The notes under the pieces: generated by a model
Told to the model about the DNA's origin: nothing
Seen by the model: the letters and a program-made list of their open reading frames with translations, nothing else
Databases searched by the model: none
From: Polyangia bacterium
GTDB lineage: Bacteria; Myxococcota_A; Polyangia; Nannocystales; Nannocystaceae
Assembly: GCA_030429545.1 (NCBI GenBank)
Contig: JAUIFF010000012.1
Span: 1 to 64,000 of the forward strand
Reading direction: 5' to 3'
DNA length: 64,000 nt
Part shown: one piece after another, positions 37,249-46,287 of the stretch
Layout: each line of letters starts with the position of its first letter
Position numbering within the stretch: position 1 is the stretch's first letter
Position numbers and translations under genes: made by a program

Positions 37249-38031
37249 ATGCTTAACCTCAAAAAAATCACTCGTACACTGCTCGTATCGCTTACGTGCG
37301 CCGTTTCGTTGGCGACGATTAGCGACGGCTATGCGTCTGACCAAGTTGTCGGAGGCGATGCCGCGGCAGCCGATGTCGACGAAATCCGGCAGCTGATCTA
37401 CGACATGGAGACCGCGTATGAGGGAGTCCATGACTACACAACTATCTTCTACAAAAAGGAACGGGTCCGCGGGCGGATGCTTCCGCAGGAGAAGATGTTG
37501 CTCAAGTTCCGCAAGCCCTTCTCCGTCTACCTCAAGTGGCTCTCAGGCAAGCGTGAGGGCCAGGAGACGCTGTTTTCCAAGGGTTGGAACGGCGACAAAA
37601 TCCTCGCTCACCCGGGTTCATTTCCCGATGTGACCGTCAGTTTGCGGCCGTTGGGCTCGATGGCGATGCGGGGCAACCGTCACCCGATCACCGACGTCGG
37701 GATCGGCAACACAATTCGCCTGATCGTTCGTGACTTCCGCCTCGGACAGATCCGCAAGGACGACGTTAAGTTGTATGACCATGGAGTCTCCCAGGTCTAC
37801 GGCGCACGCAGCCGTTGCATCGAGGCGATTACGCCTGAGCGAAAAGTTGCCAAGTACTACGCGCCGCGGGCGAAAATCTGCGTAAACCTCAAAACAGGCC
37901 TACCAAATCGCGTCCAAGTTTGGGACCGCGAAAACAACCTACTTGAGGACTATGGGTTCTCGAACACCCAAATTAACCCGGGTCTGGGCGATAGCGATTT
38001 CGACCCGGAGAGCCCTGAGTACGGGTTCTAG
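37249..38031 (+). CDS. Secreted DUF1571-family protein
   Basis: Encodes 260 aa from the ATG at 37249, with GAAAGGGG upstream. The signal peptide is MLNLKKITRTLLVSLTCAVSLATISDGYA. The body has the DUF1571 order: MVETAY-type helix, DYTTIFYKKERVRGRMLPQEKMLLKFRKPFSVYLKWLSGKREGQE, NGDKILAHPGSFPDVTVSLRPLG, and an LDPRG-like HPITDVGIG. Proteins of this family are exported and structurally related to LolA-like lipid carriers, but the function is unknown. No neighbours in the same direction. Confidence 0.78.
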   Translation: MLNLKKITRTLLVSLTCAVSLATISDGYASDQVVGGDAAAADVDEIRQLIYDMETAYEGVHDYTTIFYKKERVRGRMLPQEKMLLKFRKPFSVYLKWLSGKREGQETLFSKGWNGDKILAHPGSFPDVTVSLRPLGSMAMRGNRHPITDVGIGNTIRLIVRDFRLGQIRKDDVKLYDHGVSQVYGARSRCIEAITPERKVAKYYAPRAKICVNLKTGLPNRVQVWDRENNLLEDYGFSNTQINPGLGDSDFDPESPEYGF

Positions 38032-38050
38032 TTCGGATCTGTGCTCATAC

Positions 38051-38081
38051 AAAAACCCGGCGCAAGGTCGCCGGGTTTTTT
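38051..38081. terminator. Bidirectional rho-independent terminator
   Basis: AAAACCCGGCG and CGCCGGGTTTT pair over 11 bp (38052-38062 with 38069-38079), flanked by A- and T-runs on both sides. It serves the converging DUF1571 gene (plus) and the hydrolase gene (minus). Confidence 0.92.
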
Positions 38082-38097
38082 GTTGATACAAACAATT

Positions 38098-38898
38098 TTA
38101 GTGGGCCGCCGCCCGCTGGGTGCGATCGAGCCAGGCTGCCAACGGACCGATGAGTTGGTCGGCATGGGTATAGGCGGCAGCATGGGCACCCCCCTCAAGG
38201 CGCACCAAGGGGTCGGCTTGGAGGACATCAACGAGGGCCTGCCCATGGCTGATTTCGGTTCCGTGGTCGGCCGTTCCGTGGGCGACAAATGCCGGGCACT
38301 TGATGCTCTTGAGTTGGTCGGCGATGTCGTCGCGCTCCGTCAGCTGGTCGACACCGGCAGCGATCGCCTTGGGATCGAGGGTACGCCAACGCGAGGTCCA
38401 GGGCTCCCAAAACTTTTTGTCGCCGAGCAGCGTGCCGGCCAAACCTTCGATCATGGGCTCGACAAACCCGTGCTGACGCAGCGTTGCCGCCATCTCGCGG
38501 AACATCGCCATGCCCTCTGGCCCCCGCATCGTCCCCATGGTGCTCAACAACACCAACCCGCTGACGCGGTCGGGCCAGCGCAGGGCCACCCGCATGGCGC
38601 TGTATCCCCCCTGGCTCATGCCACCGACAACCGCCCGCTCAATGCCCAAATGGTCGAGCAGCGCCACGATGTCGTGGGCGCTGTCCCAACACGAGTACGG
38701 CTGGTTGTTCCACCCCGACTCGCCGAACGAACGGGCGTCCCAGGTGATCAGGCGGTAGCGATCGCCAAACGCCTCGGCCAACGGAGCAAACATGCTGCGG
38801 TCCATCAAAAACCCGTGACCCAAAATCACGGCCGGTCCCGCGGCCTCGGTATCCGAAAAGAAGATGCGCTGTCCGTTGTCGCGTTCGATATGCGGCAT
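38098..38898 (-). CDS. Alpha/beta-fold hydrolase
   Basis: Encodes 266 aa from the ATG at 38898 (MPHIERDNGQRIFF); the frame is open further upstream but without hydrolase character. Features: LGHGFLMDRSMF (oxyanion HGF), ITWDARSFGESG, GGMSQGGYSAM (nucleophile Ser), AHGTADHGTEI (acid) and LEGGAHAAAYTHAD (catalytic His). It resembles 3-oxoadipate enol-lactonase-like and epoxide-hydrolase-like cytoplasmic hydrolases; the substrate cannot be assigned. Confidence 0.85.
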   Translation of the reverse strand: MPHIERDNGQRIFFSDTEAAGPAVILGHGFLMDRSMFAPLAEAFGDRYRLITWDARSFGESGWNNQPYSCWDSAHDIVALLDHLGIERAVVGGMSQGGYSAMRVALRWPDRVSGLVLLSTMGTMRGPEGMAMFREMAATLRQHGFVEPMIEGLAGTLLGDKKFWEPWTSRWRTLDPKAIAAGVDQLTERDDIADQLKSIKCPAFVAHGTADHGTEISHGQALVDVLQADPLVRLEGGAHAAAYTHADQLIGPLAAWLDRTQRAAAH

Positions 38899-39117
38899 AC
38901 CCGGTAGGTACCACTTTCGCCAACCGACCTGGGATTCGCCGCCCGGGGCGAATGTGTGACAGCTCCCATTTACCTGTGCGTAACTGCGATGTGCCGCCAC
39001 CTCATGTATTATTTTGTACATACATTGAAACCGGGGCTGGTCCGCACGGCCCCGCAAATTCCGCACCTGGGTGTCCGAGATCGGGTGTGCTAGAGTCCAC
39101 AGCGAGGAGACCTCCAC

Positions 39118-40149
39118 GTGGCCAACGCGTATATTTCCGGCACCGGCTTTTATGTCCCCCCGCAGGTCGTCACCAACGACGACCTCGTCAAAAAATACGG
39201 CATCGAAACGAGCCACGAGTGGATCGTTCAACGCACCGGCATCGAGGAGCGGCGATTTGCCGCCGAAGGTGTCGGCACCGCTGAACTCGGTGAGCACGCA
39301 GCCCGGGCAGCGCTCGCCGCCGCGGGTTTGCAAGCGACCGACATCGACATGATTCTGTTTGCGACGCTTTCGCCCAACTACGCGTTTCCAGGCAGTGGCG
39401 TGTTGTTACAGCGCCGGCTCGGCGTCGCCGAGGGTGACAATCCGCGGCTGATTCCGGCGATGGACATCCGCAACCAGTGCTCGGGGTTTTTGTACGGCCT
39501 GTACACGGCCAATGCGATGGTTCGTTCGGGTGCGGCCAAACATGTTCTTTTGGTCGGGGCCGAAACCCACTCCGCGGCACTCGATCTCACCACCCGTGGG
39601 CGCACCGTTTCGTCGCTGTTTGGCGATGGTGCGGGCGCGGTCGTGGTCTCGGCAACCGACGAAGAGCGCGGGATTCAAGGTGTCCACCTAGGCGCCGATG
39701 GCCGGCATGCCGAGGTCCTGTGCCAAAAAGTATGGGACATCACCAAACGCCCATTTGTCCCGCTCGACGACGAGGGTCGCGGCCTTGTCGAACCCGACCA
39801 CCTGTGGGCACAAATGGACGGCCGCAAGGTGTTTCGCCACGCCGTGATGGCGATGTCCGGTGCCCTGGTCGACGCCTGCACCCACGCCTCGCTCGAGCTC
39901 GGTGATATCGACCTGTTTGTGTTTCACCAGGCCAACCTGCGAATCAACCAGTACCTCGCCGATCAGCTCGGGATCCCGCCCGAAAAAGCAGTGCACAACA
40001 TCCAGCGCTACGGCAACACCACGGCGGCAACCATTCCGATCCTGCTCGCCGAGTCGGTCGCTTCGGGCAAACTCAAACCCGGCATGACCGTTGGCTTGGC
40101 CGCCTTCGGTTCGGGATTTACCTGGGGCTCATCGATCATCAAGTGGTGA
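39118..40149 (+). CDS. Beta-ketoacyl-ACP synthase III (FabH)-like thiolase-fold enzyme
   Basis: Encodes 343 aa from a GTG start with GAGGAG upstream. The catalytic triad is intact: C121 (RNQCSGFLYGL), H270 (FVFHQANLRI) and N300 (GNTTAAT). The glycine-rich ending GLAAFGSGFTWGSSIIKW is typical of KAS III. The enzyme condenses an acyl-CoA with malonyl-ACP, or a related pair, with decarboxylation. Myxobacteria often have several such enzymes, so the role may be housekeeping initiation or a special lipid or polyketide. No fab genes adjoin it. Confidence 0.88.
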   Translation: MANAYISGTGFYVPPQVVTNDDLVKKYGIETSHEWIVQRTGIEERRFAAEGVGTAELGEHAARAALAAAGLQATDIDMILFATLSPNYAFPGSGVLLQRRLGVAEGDNPRLIPAMDIRNQCSGFLYGLYTANAMVRSGAAKHVLLVGAETHSAALDLTTRGRTVSSLFGDGAGAVVVSATDEERGIQGVHLGADGRHAEVLCQKVWDITKRPFVPLDDEGRGLVEPDHLWAQMDGRKVFRHAVMAMSGALVDACTHASLELGDIDLFVFHQANLRINQYLADQLGIPPEKAVHNIQRYGNTTAATIPILLAESVASGKLKPGMTVGLAAFGSGFTWGSSIIKW

Positions 40150-40161
40150 ACGAAGCGTAGG

Positions 40162-40824
40162 CTAACGCCGATTTCGCCGCAGCGACTTGCCCCTACGGCC
40201 CCGTCGTCGGCGGTAGCGTCGGGTCCGTGCCTGGATTTCCGAAAGTGGCGTGGGCCCAGACCTCGGCGGGGGATAGGCCTCGGCAAAGACCTCGAGCTCG
40301 CGGTGAAATCCACGACGGGCAAACGCAGCCCGCAGGCAAACGACTGTCAATAAACTTGCACTTACAAGCCAACTGGTCGCGTGCCCGCTGTTGACAAAGT
40401 CGACCGCAACTCCGGAAAGCTGGACCGCACCGTGGGCCCAACACACGGCAGTTGCCAGGCACAAAAACCCCAAGATCCAGGCTGTTCGCTGACGCGCTCG
40501 CATCCGTGGCGGCGCCGCAACGGCGCAGTACACCGATGTCGGCATCGACCACTGGTGCGACGACTGGGGCCCGAGACCGTGGAGCAGCTGATACACCCAC
40601 AGCGGGATGCAGGTCCAGGTTGCGGCGATCACCGGCAGGCAGGGATGTTGCATAAGCAAGGGTGCCATCAGGGCCAGACCGGCAAGCCCGAGCTCGCCGT
40701 ACCAAGCCAAGCGGCGAGGTCGCGAGCGACGACCTAAACCTGGCTCTTGAGTCTCCTCAGAACCGGACCACAGCTCCGCCCAATCGGACAGCTCGCCCTC
40801 GGCCAGAGGTTGATTACCGGTCAT
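40162..40824 (-). CDS. Membrane protein of unknown function coupled to a sigma factor gene
   Basis: Encodes 220 aa and overlaps the upstream sigma gene by 4 bp (ATGA), so translation is coupled. After an acidic N-terminus (ELSDWAELWSGSEE) there are about four membrane segments (GELGLAGLALMAPLLM, PVIAATWTCIPLWVYQLL, AWILGFLCLATAVCW, SWLVSASLLTVVCL), and the C-terminal ~50 residues are very basic (RRYRRRRGRRGKSLRRNRR). Its position suggests a regulator, possibly an anti-sigma-like protein, but no known anti-sigma motif (zinc HxxxCxxC) is visible. Confidence 0.6.
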   Translation of the reverse strand: MTGNQPLAEGELSDWAELWSGSEETQEPGLGRRSRPRRLAWYGELGLAGLALMAPLLMQHPCLPVIAATWTCIPLWVYQLLHGLGPQSSHQWSMPTSVYCAVAAPPRMRARQRTAWILGFLCLATAVCWAHGAVQLSGVAVDFVNSGHATSWLVSASLLTVVCLRAAFARRGFHRELEVFAEAYPPPRSGPTPLSEIQARTRRYRRRRGRRGKSLRRNRR

Positions 40825-41834
40825 TGCTGCCCCCGTAGTTGGTTGGCCAACCGCCGACGCGCGCGACTCAGTCGGACCGACACATTCTTTTCGCTAATAC
40901 CCACAACCTCGGCGATTTCAGCGTGGCGAAACCCTTCGAGTGCGAGCGTGAGAACCTGGCGTTGACCCACGGGAAGCTGCAACACCGCGGCCTGCAGGCG
41001 GCGGCGTTGCTCGGCCCTATCGAGTGATTGCTCGGGGCTCGGCGCGTCACAACACACGCGCGAGGATTCGATGTTTTCGGGTGTCGGCTTGCGACGGGTG
41101 CTGTGTGTCACCGCCCGGTTGTGGGCCACACGATAGGCAAACGTGCGCAGCGAGGCCTCGCCGCGGTAGCTGGCGAGGGCCCGCCACAACGCCAGGCCAA
41201 TGTCCTGAAATAGATCGTCGCGTTCACTCGCCGTGCGGGTGTAGCTCGCGGCGACACGTCGCATACCCGGGCCGTGGCTGGCAAGAATTTGCTCATACAC
41301 TTGTTTACGCTCGGCAATATCCTCAAACCCACGGCTATCGCCCTGCTGCCCCCGCCCGCGACGCCCGGCAAGCCCGCGATAATGGTCGCCGCGGGGCGTG
41401 CAAAGCCGTTGGTCGAACACCCGCAAAAGCCCGATGACGGCCCGGATCGCCGACGCTTGGTCGGTCTGTGCGAGGTGCCTTCGGATCGCTGCGAGCGGGC
41501 CATGAAGTTCGCTGCCACAGCCGACTGTCGCGACTTCGGCCTGCTGCACCCATTGCCAAACTTCACGACGGATATAGGCCGGACACTCGCGCCCGCCGAC
41601 GTCTTCGAGATCCGCAAGGAGATTGCGTGTGGCCGTGGCGATCTCGCCAAAACGCCGCGGTGCTTCGGCCACGCACGGCTCAGCGACCGGCACCATCCAT
41701 CCGCGTAGGCGCATGAGCCCCAGACCCATCCACAGCGTCAACGCAGTGCCGACAACCGCAGCGATTGCCTCGGGGTAGGTGGCCAGTGTCGAGATATCCA
41801 AACTGGCGAGAAGTGGCTGGGCAACGCTCATCAT
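40821..41834 (-). CDS. ECF-type RNA polymerase sigma factor with N-terminal membrane segment
   Basis: Encodes 337 aa, about twice the usual ECF length. Residues ~23-42 are hydrophobic (YPEAIAAVVGTALTLWMGLG), followed by a ~130-residue region of unknown character with no zinc motif. The sigma part starts near residue 175: region 2 reads ERDDLFQDIGLALWRALASYRGEASLRTFAYRVAHN, and region 4 reads LPVGQRQVLTLALEGFRHAEIAEVVGISEKNVSVRLSRARRRLANQL with a clear helix-turn-helix. Both core regions look intact. A sigma factor tethered to the membrane would need release or act in place. It overlaps the membrane-protein gene downstream. Confidence 0.85.
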   Translation of the reverse strand: MMSVAQPLLASLDISTLATYPEAIAAVVGTALTLWMGLGLMRLRGWMVPVAEPCVAEAPRRFGEIATATRNLLADLEDVGGRECPAYIRREVWQWVQQAEVATVGCGSELHGPLAAIRRHLAQTDQASAIRAVIGLLRVFDQRLCTPRGDHYRGLAGRRGRGQQGDSRGFEDIAERKQVYEQILASHGPGMRRVAASYTRTASERDDLFQDIGLALWRALASYRGEASLRTFAYRVAHNRAVTHSTRRKPTPENIESSRVCCDAPSPEQSLDRAEQRRRLQAAVLQLPVGQRQVLTLALEGFRHAEIAEVVGISEKNVSVRLSRARRRLANQLRGQQ

Positions 41835-41962
41835 TCACGGCTGGGCTTGGGCCAGCTGTTGCCTACTGACAGCGCGGCGGCTGGGATGTTCCGCCGGCCG
41901 CAGGTCCTGCTGCGACCGATTGCAATTGCACGCCAGTGATAACCGGTGGCATCGTTCCCGAC

Positions 41963-43351
41963 ATGTCGCGCAAACTTGCCTTGGTTTTTGGCTCACTTTC
42001 TCTGGTCACCTGTGGTGATGGGTCACAGGCGAGCGACGGCGCTACGTCGAGCATCACCACCGCGACCAACCCGAGCGCCGGGCCAACAGCCACGAGTGAA
42101 GCGGCCAGCGAGTCAGAAACTGGAGCAGCGACTTCTGGGACTGACAGCGACGGTGAGACGACGACCTCCGGCTCAACCGGGCCCAAGCTCGATGTCGCGG
42201 CTGCGGACTTTGGCGACACCGGATCGGGCGACTGCACTGCCTGTGGCTTTGAGCTCAACTACAGCTACGTGTGGATCGCCAACGCAACCGAGGGAACCGT
42301 TTCGAAAATCGATACCGTAACCCTCCAGGAAGTTGGCCGCTATATCACCCGCCCCGATGGCAACGGCAACCCCTCGCGGACATCCGTGAACTTCAACGGC
42401 GATGTCGCTGTCGCCAACCGTCATGGCGGTCTCACAAAGTTTTACGCCAACCCGAACGACTGCGATGAGATGGCCAATGGGACACCTGGTTTGCAGACTT
42501 CGAGTGGACCCGACGACATCCTCCCCTGGGGCCAGGACGATTGCCTGGCCTGGTATGTCGAATTTCCGACAACCAACCAGCGGCCGGTGGCATGGGAACA
42601 GGGCGACTTCAACCCCGAAACCTGCCGCTACGAGAACATGCGTGTGTGGACAGTCGTAAGTTCGGTCCCTGGCCTTCCCGGGCTCGGGGGCAACGGCGGC
42701 GTGACGGTCCACCGACTCGACGGCGAGACCGGAGCTATCCTCGACACCATCCCGATCGAGACCTTTCCCGGCAACCAATTTGGTGCCTACGGCGGTGCGG
42801 TCGACTCCCAGGGCAACCTGTGGTTTTGCCCGCAGGGCCTCCCCTTTACGCCCGACAACAAAAAGCTTGTCCGGGTCGATGCCCAAAACCTTGCCTATAC
42901 AGTTTTTACGATCCCCCAGGACGTCGCATCCTACGGGATTACCGTCGACGCCGACGACTATGTATGGATCTCCTCGACCGGGGGCAAGGGCGTCGCCCGA
43001 TTCAACCCTGTTTCCGAGGCCTGGGACTACCCCGATACCTCTACACTCAGTCTCGGAGGCCTGGCCCAAGGGCAAGATGGCACCCTGTGGGTGTCGACAA
43101 ATTACGGGGCCATGGGACTCGACCCGAGCTCGTTAGAGCTCGACCAAATGGTCGACATTCCCGACGGCGGCACCAAGGGGGTTGCCGTTGACCGCGATGG
43201 TTTTGTCTGGCTCGTCAACGAAACCGCGGCCTACAAATACAACTCCGAAGCCATGACCTACGAGGTCTATTCGGGTCTCGACGAGCCCTACACCTACTCC
43301 GACTTCTCGGGCGGCGCCCTCAAAAATACGACCTGTGGCCCCCCAACCTAA
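41963..43351 (+). CDS. Streptogramin-lyase-like (Vgb/NHL) beta-propeller lipoprotein
   Basis: Encodes 462 aa from the ATG at 41963. Short lipoprotein signal MSRKLALVFGSLSLVTC; then a Ser/Thr/Ala/Glu linker to about residue 75. The propeller has Vgb-like blades: SYVWIANATEGTVSKIDTVTLQEVGRY, VDSQGNLWFCPQGLPF, YGITVDADDYVWISSTGGKGVARFNP, GQDGTLWVSTNYGAMGLDP and GVAVDRDGFVWLVNETAAYKYN. Vgb linearises streptogramins, but most relatives have unknown ligands and the catalytic His pair is not evident here. Probably outer-membrane anchored. Confidence 0.75.
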   Translation: MSRKLALVFGSLSLVTCGDGSQASDGATSSITTATNPSAGPTATSEAASESETGAATSGTDSDGETTTSGSTGPKLDVAAADFGDTGSGDCTACGFELNYSYVWIANATEGTVSKIDTVTLQEVGRYITRPDGNGNPSRTSVNFNGDVAVANRHGGLTKFYANPNDCDEMANGTPGLQTSSGPDDILPWGQDDCLAWYVEFPTTNQRPVAWEQGDFNPETCRYENMRVWTVVSSVPGLPGLGGNGGVTVHRLDGETGAILDTIPIETFPGNQFGAYGGAVDSQGNLWFCPQGLPFTPDNKKLVRVDAQNLAYTVFTIPQDVASYGITVDADDYVWISSTGGKGVARFNPVSEAWDYPDTSTLSLGGLAQGQDGTLWVSTNYGAMGLDPSSLELDQMVDIPDGGTKGVAVDRDGFVWLVNETAAYKYNSEAMTYEVYSGLDEPYTYSDFSGGALKNTTCGPPT

Positions 43352-43366
43352 ACGACGAAGCTCGTC

Positions 43367-44386
43367 CTAAATCGGGTTGGGGTTCCAGTCGACGGCGGCA
43401 GCCTCTAAATTGAAGTAGCCCCATGCTCCGAGCTCGTCTTCGCCGTAGAGCGTGTGGACATCGACATCGGGGGGTGGCATCGACGGATGCATGCAGGCCT
43501 CTGCCCCCTGGATCATCGACCACAGCGAGAGGTCTTCGCCAAACACATCGTACTCGAGCGCGCGGGCTGTCTTCTCGAGGATAAAGCCGGAGAGATAGCC
43601 CTCGTAGATGGCCTGCGGGTCGTCTGGCTGGTTAAATGCACCTGCAATGGTTGCATCGTGCATGACGGCGTCGGCTCCTTGCCCAAGGAGGGACATCGAC
43701 AACAGGCCTGGCTCCGTGTTGAAGCAGGTCGCCTTTGGGTCGCTCAGTTGCCCGTAGTTCGCCGAGTTGATGGTCTCGACCTCGACATCCTGGCACGACC
43801 CCGATGTATATGTGTGTGCAACTAAAATCGTCGCGGCACCGCTTGGTCGGCATTGGGTCGGCGGATTGCCGTTGCACACCGCCGGGTAGATGTGGAGCAG
43901 CTGGCCGTCGCCGTGGCCTGCCTTGGGGTCGTAGGCGGGAAACAAGAAGACAACACTTTGCTCGGGGTTGTCGACCTCCTGCGGAAGCACAGCCTGGTTG
44001 AGCAGCTCGGTGATGTCTGTGCACGGTGGTGGATTGGGTGCATAGACATGTGGATCGACAAGCGACAGGCTGGTCAACCGAAATGCCCGGGGCTCGAGCT
44101 CAACTGCCATGTCTGGCTCACCGGCGGTCGTCGACACACCGCTATCGCTCGTACCCGAGGTCGTCTCCCCCGCAGTTGTGTCCGACTCGGAATCTTGACC
44201 AGACAACGAACTGTCGCTCGAACTGCCGATCGAACTCGCACTCGACGTACCTGTTGGACATGTCCCTTCGATACAGGTTTGTCCGAGGAAGTGTCCTTGA
44301 AAACAGCCAGAAGTCGCAACGCTGGCTACGCTCATGCACACGAGCCCGACTAGGCCGTGGGCTGCGTTCTTCAATCGATAGGCCAT
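43367..44386 (-). CDS. Predicted lipoprotein with Ser/Thr linker, unknown domain
   Basis: Encodes 339 aa from the ATG at 44386 (MAYRLKNAAHG). Lipobox ATSGC near residue 27, a CIEGTCPTG segment, then a Ser/Asp/Thr-rich linker to about residue 90. The remaining ~250 residues (FRLTSLSLVDPHVYAPNPPPCTDITELLNQAV, VVFLFPAYDP, GDGQLLHIYPAVC) do not match a family I recognise. Several Cys residues could form disulfides. It converges with the Vgb-like lipoprotein gene. Confidence 0.65.
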   Translation of the reverse strand: MAYRLKNAAHGLVGLVCMSVASVATSGCFQGHFLGQTCIEGTCPTGTSSASSIGSSSDSSLSGQDSESDTTAGETTSGTSDSGVSTTAGEPDMAVELEPRAFRLTSLSLVDPHVYAPNPPPCTDITELLNQAVLPQEVDNPEQSVVFLFPAYDPKAGHGDGQLLHIYPAVCNGNPPTQCRPSGAATILVAHTYTSGSCQDVEVETINSANYGQLSDPKATCFNTEPGLLSMSLLGQGADAVMHDATIAGAFNQPDDPQAIYEGYLSGFILEKTARALEYDVFGEDLSLWSMIQGAEACMHPSMPPPDVDVHTLYGEDELGAWGYFNLEAAAVDWNPNPI

Positions 44387-44458
44387 AAAATGCCCCTCTA
44401 AGGTAGCACTCAAAACCCGGCGGGGAAGACCCTGGTAAGCCTGCGCACACGCGCGGAT

Positions 44459-46189
44459 TTAGATTTTGATGACCTTGAGATGTTTCGAGCTCCGGCGGGC
44501 CGGTCGGAATTGGATCGACCTGACCACTTTCGCCACACAGGTGCCGAGCGAAGTCCCGGCCATGGTTCCCTTTTGTACAACCTTGGCGACCCGGCCGCTG
44601 GCCCGCACATGGACTTCGACCGTCACCCCCATGCCGGGTACCCCCTTGTTGCCACAACGCTTGCGAACCTTGGCCTGCGACTGGCGTAGCTTGCGGCGAA
44701 AATTCGCTTCTGACAGGGTCGATGGCAAGGTCCGCCCCGCCTTGGCTTCGGCCTCGTCACCCTCGGTGGGATCTGTGTCTGTGTCCGAGTCGGTTTGGGC
44801 TTCGCTGGTGTCGGTTGAGTCGCCGGCGTCAGTTGAGTCGGTCTGCTCGGTCCCGCCGTCGCTGTCGCCTCCTGTCTCTGTAGTCACCTCGGTATCGTCT
44901 GTCGGCTCTGGCTGAGCAGTGGTTTGGCCAGTTGCTGACCTGGCGGAGGCGTTTGGATCGACCGGCGGACCAGCCGAGAGACCGGTGGCGGCGACCTGCC
45001 CTTGCGAGCTATTTGCATCGGCAACTTCTTTGCCGGCATCGCCGCCAAACATACGCCCAAACTGCAACATCAACAGGCCGCCGAGGATGAGGGCGACCGT
45101 GGCAATCGTGACGACTGTCATCCAGCGACGCGCGGGTGTTTTGAGCAGGGCCGCCAACAACCCGGCGCGCCGCGATTCTTCTTCGTCGCGCACCCGGTCC
45201 AAAATCGCCAGGAACGCTCCGGCGGTTTGGATCCGGTTGGCCGGGTCGCGAGCGATCGCCCGCATGACCAGCTCGTCGACCTCGGGCGGAATGTCGGCCT
45301 GTGGGTATTTGACCCGGGGAGGCACGGCCTCGTCGAGCATCGCCTGGCTAAAGATGTCCATGACGTTCTCACCGGCAAACGGAGTGGTGCCGGTGAGCAT
45401 CTGGTAAAGCACAATACCAAGTGCATATACATCGGCGGCCGGCGTTGGCTCGCTACCCGTGATCAACTCGGGCGCGATGTACTCAGGCGTCCCAACAAGC
45501 GAGGTAGATGTGCCCGAGGAACTCGAGGTTTGAAAGTCGGGGTCGCTGACCTTGGCGATGCCAAAATCGACAACCTTGATAAAGTCAGGATCGCCGTTGT
45601 GGTGAATGCGAAAGAAGTTCTCGGGCTTGAGATCGCGGTGGATCACCCCCTGGGCATGGGCAGACTCGAGGGCACGGGCGATCTGGCGAACCATGTGGGC
45701 CGCCCGCTCCCAATGAAACGGACCCTCGTTGTACAGGGTGTCGGCGAGGTCCTCACCCTGTAAATACTCCATCACCAGGAATGCTTGGCTTTTCGGTGTA
45801 TAGCCAAAGTCTGTGATGTCGACGACGTGGTCGTGTTTGATCCGCGAAGCCGCCCGGGCCTCGAGCAGGAAACTCTGCACATCCTTGGGGTTGCGGCTGA
45901 AGTCGGGGTGCAGGACTTTGACCGCAACCTGCTTGTCGATGAGGATGTGGCGCCCCTCAAACACGGCCCCCATGCCACCGTCGCCTATCAGGCGCGTGAG
46001 TTTGTAGCGCTCGGCTAGCAAGTCCCCGAGCATGGTTTCGGGGTTCGCCCAACTTGCCAGGTCGGCAGCCGAGGCGGTGATAGTTTTACCGATCTGATGG
46101 ATCGCGGCTTCCTCGTTATCGATATCGATATCGAGAACGTCGAGGTACAGCTCATCGCCGGCACCCGGCGGTGTCGTCCGTTCGTCCAT
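44459..46189 (-). CDS. Transmembrane Ser/Thr protein kinase with TonB-C-like C-terminal domain
   Basis: Encodes 576 aa. The kinase domain (about residues 62-335) has RLIGDGGMGAVFEG, K91 in VAVKVLH, HRDLKPEN (D186), DFGIAK (D208) and GTPEYIAPEL. A membrane segment follows at about 357-378 (VVTIATVALILGGLLML), then a Thr/Ser/Asp/Glu linker to ~485. The last ~90 residues (FRRKLRQSQAKVRKRCGNKG, VTVEVHVRASGRVAKVV, GTCVAKVVRSIQF) look like the TonB/AgmX C-terminal fold on the outside of the membrane. This could sense or bind something in the periplasm. A protein of unknown function is encoded 98 bp upstream on the same strand. Confidence 0.9.
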   Translation of the reverse strand: MDERTTPPGAGDELYLDVLDIDIDNEEAAIHQIGKTITASAADLASWANPETMLGDLLAERYKLTRLIGDGGMGAVFEGRHILIDKQVAVKVLHPDFSRNPKDVQSFLLEARAASRIKHDHVVDITDFGYTPKSQAFLVMEYLQGEDLADTLYNEGPFHWERAAHMVRQIARALESAHAQGVIHRDLKPENFFRIHHNGDPDFIKVVDFGIAKVSDPDFQTSSSSGTSTSLVGTPEYIAPELITGSEPTPAADVYALGIVLYQMLTGTTPFAGENVMDIFSQAMLDEAVPPRVKYPQADIPPEVDELVMRAIARDPANRIQTAGAFLAILDRVRDEEESRRAGLLAALLKTPARRWMTVVTIATVALILGGLLMLQFGRMFGGDAGKEVADANSSQGQVAATGLSAGPPVDPNASARSATGQTTAQPEPTDDTEVTTETGGDSDGGTEQTDSTDAGDSTDTSEAQTDSDTDTDPTEGDEAEAKAGRTLPSTLSEANFRRKLRQSQAKVRKRCGNKGVPGMGVTVEVHVRASGRVAKVVQKGTMAGTSLGTCVAKVVRSIQFRPARRSSKHLKVIKI

Positions 46190-46287
46190 ACTCCGCTGGG
46201 CTCCAAGAATAACGGATCGCCAACAGCGTTCGCTGAGCTTCGTGTGGCCAGTTCAGCGCATCAGGGGCAAAACAGCGAATGTGTCCG

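Noticed and set aside
38041..38907. 288-aa plus-strand open frame over the hydrolase gene
   Set aside because: The alpha/beta hydrolase on the minus strand has nucleophile, acid and His motifs; the plus frame has none and starts in the terminator.
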